A stretch of DNA of 47,908 nt from an uncultured Selenomonadales bacterium (GTDB taxonomy: Bacteria; Bacillota; Negativicutes; Acidaminococcales; Acidaminococcaceae), in contig OMWZ01000012.1 of assembly GCA_900314855.1 (NCBI GenBank), forward strand, positions 1-47,908, written 5' to 3'. A program made the translations under genes and the position numbers. How positions within the stretch are numbered: position 1 is the first letter of the stretch; the number at the start of each line of letters is the position of its first letter. Of the stretch, positions 43,842 to 47,908 are shown in pieces. Under the pieces are notes generated by a model. That model ran no database searches. It was given only the letters and a program-made list of their open reading frames with translations, and was not told where the DNA came from.

Positions 43842-44444
43842 TTATTGTAAGGAAGAGCGCGACAGATTCGCGGCCGCCGCAAAAATATTTTTCGAATTCC
43901 CCGCGCCGTTCCAGTCGCACTCCGGCCCATGGGCCTGCAGTACGCCGATCCCCTGCAGGAAGGAATAGATGGTCTTGCTGCCGATGAAACGGAAGCCCCG
44001 CTTCTTCAAGTCTTTCGCCACCGCGTCCGAAAGAGGCGACGAAACGCGCTCCGTATAGGGTTCCGTCAGGGATTTCCCCGCCGTGAAGCCCCAGATGTAG
44101 GCATCAAAGCTGCCGAACTCCTGCTGCAATTCCAAGATATGGCGGCTGTTTGTCACGGCCGCCTCCAGTTTGCGGCGCTGCCGGATAATCCCCGCGTCCT
44201 GCATCAGCGCGTCGATTTTCGCCGTGTCAAAGGCTGCCACCTTGCGGATGTCGAAGCCGTCAAAGGCCTGCCGGAAATGCTCCCGCTTGTTCAGGATCAA
44301 TTCCCACGACAGGCCCGCCTGGAACGTTTCCAGGATAAACAATTCGTACAGGGCGTGTTCGTCGTGGCAGGGACGGCCCCATTCCTCATCATGATACGCG
44401 ATATACCGCGGATTTTTGAGATTGACCCAGTTGCAGCGGCGCAT
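43842..44444 (-). CDS. tag: DNA-3-methyladenine glycosylase I
   Basis: Tag removes 3-methyladenine from alkylated DNA. It has 200 residues. The zinc ligands are visible as Cys4 in MRRCNWV, His18 in AYHDEEWG, and the His and Cys of AHGPECDW near the C-terminus. LFILETFQAGLSWELILNKR is the conserved helix-hairpin-helix region. The ATG at 44444 has GAAGGAGGG upstream. It lies 25 bases after the DUF523 gene and probably shares its transcript. Confidence 0.94.
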   Translation of the reverse strand: MRRCNWVNLKNPRYIAYHDEEWGRPCHDEHALYELFILETFQAGLSWELILNKREHFRQAFDGFDIRKVAAFDTAKIDALMQDAGIIRQRRKLEAAVTNSRHILELQQEFGSFDAYIWGFTAGKSLTEPYTERVSSPLSDAVAKDLKKRGFRFIGSKTIYSFLQGIGVLQAHGPECDWNGAGNSKNIFAAAANLSRSSLQ

Positions 44445-44469
44445 GGCGTCCCCTCCTTCCTTTTCGCGG

Positions 44470-44895
44470 TCAGATGTCCCCCACATCTTCCACGGAAAAT
44501 CCATGTTTCACGAGCAGCGCCGCCGTCACGCCCTGCCCGGGCACCCGCACGCGGGAGAAGGTGCCGTCGTAGCGTTCCCGGACGCCGCAGCTGGGGCTGC
44601 GGGATTGCAGGATGATCCGGTCCGGCCGCATTTCCCGGGCAATGGCCAGGGTCCGTTCGGCGCCGGCCCGGTACGCTGCCGTCACCTCGTGCCCGTCCTG
44701 TGTCATGACCCGTCCGTCGGGCTGGATTTCCGCCGGCGGGCGCGGCGTCGGCAGGCCGCCCAGCACTTCCGGACAGACAGGGATGACTTCGTTCGCCGGA
44801 TTGGCGGCCAAGGCCAGCACCTTGGCGTTGGCATTGTCGCCGCCGCTGTATTTGCAGTGGATGCCCAAAAGGCACGCACTCACCAGGATCCGCAT
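44470..44895 (-). CDS. DUF523 family protein
   Basis: This is a 141-residue protein of the DUF523 family. ILVSACLLGIHCKYSGGDN at the start, VIPVCPEVLGGLPTPRPP in the middle and ILQSRSPSCG with its conserved Ser/Cys are diagnostic. The function is unknown; conserved cysteines suggest metal or sulfur chemistry. GGAGGGA precedes the ATG at 44895. It leads a two-gene unit with tag. Confidence 0.9.
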   Translation of the reverse strand: MRILVSACLLGIHCKYSGGDNANAKVLALAANPANEVIPVCPEVLGGLPTPRPPAEIQPDGRVMTQDGHEVTAAYRAGAERTLAIAREMRPDRIILQSRSPSCGVRERYDGTFSRVRVPGQGVTAALLVKHGFSVEDVGDI

Positions 44896-44971
44896 TTCTA
44901 TCCCTCCTTACTTGTCAGTCCGGAAGACCTGCAATTGTTACGATATCATCAACCGGGATTCATCTGCTACC

Positions 44972-47908
44972 TTATTGGTTGCAGATTGTGTTACCCTCTA
45001 TTCCAAACTTTTCCTGGATCAACTCCTCCAGATTTCCTTCTTTGGCATAAGGAGTAGTATCTGCCATGACGAAATTCCGGCGAGAAATTCCGTTGGCGCT
45101 TTTGTCAAAGCCGAAAATATAGGCAATGGCAATGTCGTAGATAATTTGGCTGGGAGCAAAGCCGAATACCTGGTTTTCCAGAATATGTTTCAGCCGAGCC
45201 TGCTGATCCGGAAATTTCTGCTTCAAGGCCGGGCTGCGGAACAACCGTTTCACGATTTCCGTAATATACAGCCCGGATTTCATGTACAGATCCGCAAAGG
45301 TCCGGTTGGGATCGTCAAAAATCCCAGGGTTTTCCTGTTCCAAGGCATCCACCATCTTCACCACCACATTTTTAGGAGTAAAGATCTGGTTGGTTTTCTG
45401 AGGCGGGATGTAGTCGAAGATATCCTCGTCACTGGTATCCGCAAAATAGTTGTTCAGTTTCTCTTTCAGATTCAGGAATTCCTGGATGGATTCGTCAAAC
45501 ACCACTTCATCGAATACATGGCCCTCAAAATGCTTGGTTTCTCCTGTATCCGGGTCTTCATAATCGCCCCCATCCCGCAGAAAGCGGAACTCAGTTTCCG
45601 AAATCCCCGTTACTTCCTGGAATACATCATCGGGCGTATAGTCGTCAAAATTACTCAGCTTCAGGTTCCGGCCTCCTTCTGTCCCTTCCTGTTCGCTGTA
45701 AGCCATGATGAAACTGGGAATGGTCCGGGAAAATCCTCGCAGATGGGCCCGCACATCCTCTTCGATGGCACTGGCCTTTTTTTGCTCCTGCCGGGTTTCC
45801 AGCTCTTTCACTATTTTCTGCTGGCTGTCTTCCAGGGCCGTCTGCACCGTCTTTTGGATAATCTGATGGAAGTTCTCTTTCTCTTTTTCCAGATTCTCCT
45901 GGAGTTTGTCTTCCAGCTCCTGTTTTTCTTCTAACGTCGATGCCGCCTGGATCTTCTTTTCATGCTCTGCTTTCAGCACATTCTGCTTGGTTTCATGGTC
46001 ATCCGCCACCCTGTTTAGAGCCCGCTGGATATGCTGTTCACTGTGTTTAAAGACTCGTTCCGTCTGGCTCTTGGTCAGATGGTACTCATCTTTGATTTTT
46101 TCTTCGCTTGCTTCCCTAAACTTCTGCATCACCGCCTGAGTAACCGCTTCCGCCACATTCTGACTGCCCTTTTTCTTTTCGGTTTTCTGCAGAACCTGTT
46201 CTACTGGTCGCCTGACATCTTGATACTTTTTCACGCCAAAGATAGCATTGGTTTTGTTGACCACAATAGTCTTGGGAATTTCCACTTCTCCCTTTTCATT
46301 CGTATGAATGTCTCCCGCATTGTCCAACGTGGCACTGTTCTTTTTGGGCTGTTCCTGGGCTTTGGGTAACTTTTCCAAAATTCCCTTTACCGCACTGGGC
46401 GCTCCAAACACCACCCCGATATTCGCAAACAACAGATTGCTCATAAAGCCTCGGTGAATCACTTCCTGGGCTTTGATGGTTTTGGGAATAGTGAGTACCT
46501 GCCCCGCATCCAGGGCCTCCATCTTTCCTTCGCTGTCTTCCCCGATGACCGGGAAGAAATTCAGCAGGCGCCGGATGTGCTGTTCTCGTTCTTCTCGGGT
46601 TCCGTGGTCCCCTGCCGTTCCACTATTCAGATTATTGGCGAATTCATCAAAAATAATCAAGGTCCGTTCCGGAGCGAAATCGAACACATAGGCATTTTGT
46701 TTCTGCCAGCGCTTTTTAGTCTTGGGATCCGTAAATTCATAGGGATTCTGGGCCCGGAACGCCGCTTGCATGTATTCCGCCGGGCTCTTCATGTTGCTCA
46801 GCATCAACACCGCCGTCCAGGGCTTCACCGTCACCCCGGTGGTCAACTGCCCCACGCTCAGGGTAATGGTCCGGTCGTTTTCCCGGATGGCTTCCATCAC
46901 CTTGTCGAAACTTTTCTTATTGGCTTCGTTATCCTGGGTGGCTTCCGCTTCTTCTTCCTCGGCCGTAAGTTTTCCATCCCCGGCTGCCACCACCACCTCG
47001 TAATGTTCAAATACCGGGTCCTTCTTCAGCAGTTTGGCCATGGCCTTGACGCTTTCCACCCGGTGCATCAGCCAAAAGGTATGGGCCAGTTCCTTGCGCA
47101 GTTCCGGAGTGGAAAAAGGATATTTTTCGTTGTGGGCCAGCATGTTCAGGAAGTTCTTCACTTCTTTTTCGTGGACGAACTTTTCGTTTTCCGCCCGGAA
47201 AAATTCATTCAGATCAAAAGCGAATTCCGCATGCTCGTCTTCCGACAGGTCCATGCCCTTTTGGATCTGGCCCTGGATCATATGGGACAGCTGATAGGTG
47301 TACAGATTCAGCCGGGGCAGTTTCCCATAGGGATTGCTCCCTTGGGTGTTTTCGTCCCAGTTGGCCTTGGCTTCCTGTTCATCTTCATAGGACCAGTTGA
47401 AAATCTGATCCGCCCGGAATTTGTTACTGGCAATGGCCTTGAAAGGCGTTCCGGAAAGGTGCAGGGTAAATTTCCTTTGAATTTTGTCAAAAGCCACATC
47501 CGTTTTGTAGGTATCCACCCCTTCATGGGCTTCGTCGATGATCAGCAGGTCCCATTCCTGTTTTGTGATCCAGTCCAGCTTGTCATACTGTCCGCCAAAA
47601 TAGATGGACCCTTTCAGCCCCTGGAGACTTTCAAAGGCAACCTGACCCTTGATTCCGTCATTCATCGTGTTCGCCAGTGCTTCCAGATACTGTTTCCTGC
47701 CGAGATATCCGGATTTCCCTTTTAAGGAATCGCTTTCACTGATGAATTTCCATCCGGTCTGCCAGCCAATAAACTTTTTAAAGTCTTCCAGCCAGGAATT
47801 GGCAATGCTGGGCCGGTTGGTGACAATCAGCACACGAGTGGCCCCCATTTTTCGGGCCAGGTCATAGGCCGTCAGGGTCTTCCCGAACCGGGGTTTGGCG
47901 TTCCAGAG
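44972..47908 (-). CDS. Restriction-type helicase/N6-adenine methyltransferase fusion, 3'-truncated and cut by the window edge
   Basis: The visible 978 residues are part of a large single-chain restriction-modification protein. The upstream end lies outside the window. The helicase part has Walker A NAKPRFGKTLTAY, motif II LLIIDEAHEG, motif III LSGTPF and motif VI YMQAAFRAQNP. A long charged coiled-coil stretch (roughly 560-690) follows, then the start of an Eco57I-type methyltransferase: QIFTPKNVVVKMVDALE, the cofactor region DLYMKSGLYITEI and FGFAPSQIIYDIAIAY. The protein stops at NTICNQ just where family members continue to the catalytic NPPY, so the methyltransferase cannot work. Base composition is clearly less GC-rich than the neighbours, which suggests recent acquisition. 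It is probably a decayed defence gene. Confidence 0.82.
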   Translation of the reverse strand, partial: LWNAKPRFGKTLTAYDLARKMGATRVLIVTNRPSIANSWLEDFKKFIGWQTGWKFISESDSLKGKSGYLGRKQYLEALANTMNDGIKGQVAFESLQGLKGSIYFGGQYDKLDWITKQEWDLLIIDEAHEGVDTYKTDVAFDKIQRKFTLHLSGTPFKAIASNKFRADQIFNWSYEDEQEAKANWDENTQGSNPYGKLPRLNLYTYQLSHMIQGQIQKGMDLSEDEHAEFAFDLNEFFRAENEKFVHEKEVKNFLNMLAHNEKYPFSTPELRKELAHTFWLMHRVESVKAMAKLLKKDPVFEHYEVVVAAGDGKLTAEEEEAEATQDNEANKKSFDKVMEAIRENDRTITLSVGQLTTGVTVKPWTAVLMLSNMKSPAEYMQAAFRAQNPYEFTDPKTKKRWQKQNAYVFDFAPERTLIIFDEFANNLNSGTAGDHGTREEREQHIRRLLNFFPVIGEDSEGKMEALDAGQVLTIPKTIKAQEVIHRGFMSNLLFANIGVVFGAPSAVKGILEKLPKAQEQPKKNSATLDNAGDIHTNEKGEVEIPKTIVVNKTNAIFGVKKYQDVRRPVEQVLQKTEKKKGSQNVAEAVTQAVMQKFREASEEKIKDEYHLTKSQTERVFKHSEQHIQRALNRVADDHETKQNVLKAEHEKKIQAASTLEEKQELEDKLQENLEKEKENFHQIIQKTVQTALEDSQQKIVKELETRQEQKKASAIEEDVRAHLRGFSRTIPSFIMAYSEQEGTEGGRNLKLSNFDDYTPDDVFQEVTGISETEFRFLRDGGDYEDPDTGETKHFEGHVFDEVVFDESIQEFLNLKEKLNNYFADTSDEDIFDYIPPQKTNQIFTPKNVVVKMVDALEQENPGIFDDPNRTFADLYMKSGLYITEIVKRLFRSPALKQKFPDQQARLKHILENQVFGFAPSQIIYDIAIAYIFGFDKSANGISRRNFVMADTTPYAKEGNLEELIQEKFGIEGNTICNQ

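Overview
The window is a dense, high-GC bacterial segment. It looks like a diderm Firmicute of the class Negativicutes. The housekeeping order pcrA-ligA-lipoprotein-gatCAB is Firmicutes-like, while a classical autotransporter with a signal peptide, a C-terminal beta-barrel and a terminal Phe requires an outer membrane. Several sodium-coupled amino acid and dicarboxylate carriers (two AGCS, two SstT, one DASS) and anaerobic NrdDG suit an amino-acid-fermenting gut anaerobe. An Acidaminococcus-like host is my guess, not something the sequence proves.

Layout, left to right. Positions 1-6927 hold a minus-strand block pcrA-ligA-small lipoprotein-gatC-gatA-gatB; gatB is cut by the left edge. Positions 7020-10500 hold two AGCS carriers in tandem, each with its own promoter, terminator and a shared GTATAC-type upstream box. 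Map (with a SEC-C zinc motif) and a convergent DedA protein follow. Positions 12372-16309 hold nrdD-nrdG-AlaX editing protein, whose control region carries DnaA-box-like repeats and a large hairpin. Positions 16534-19566 hold a complete dedicated ECF transporter (S, A, A', T) of unknown substrate.

Positions 19604-27519 form a redox and aldehyde neighbourhood. On the plus strand are an EamA permease, a tandem thioredoxin-fold protein without CXXC motifs, and trxA. On the minus strand a colinear set runs degenerate Fe-ADH-like protein, Fsr-like MFS, 4-OT tautomerase, aldehyde dehydrogenase, TrxB-like flavoprotein, Crp/Fnr regulator. Positions 27747-32192 hold the arginine operon argC-argJ-argB-argD with a good promoter. 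A solo ECF S-component and a DASS carrier follow, then the tandem sstT pair.

From 37600 on the content is more accessory. There is a 33-residue membrane protein with its own promoter and terminator, a DUF805 protein, a frameshifted autotransporter, an xpt-NCS2 purine salvage pair, an orphan protein, a DUF523-tag pair and, at the right edge, a lower-GC restriction helicase-methyltransferase that ends before its NPPY motif.

The best candidates for something undescribed are the redox/aldehyde operon with its two pseudo-enzymes, the DnaA-box cluster at nrdD, and the small membrane protein. All functional statements rest on reading motifs by eye; no searches were run.
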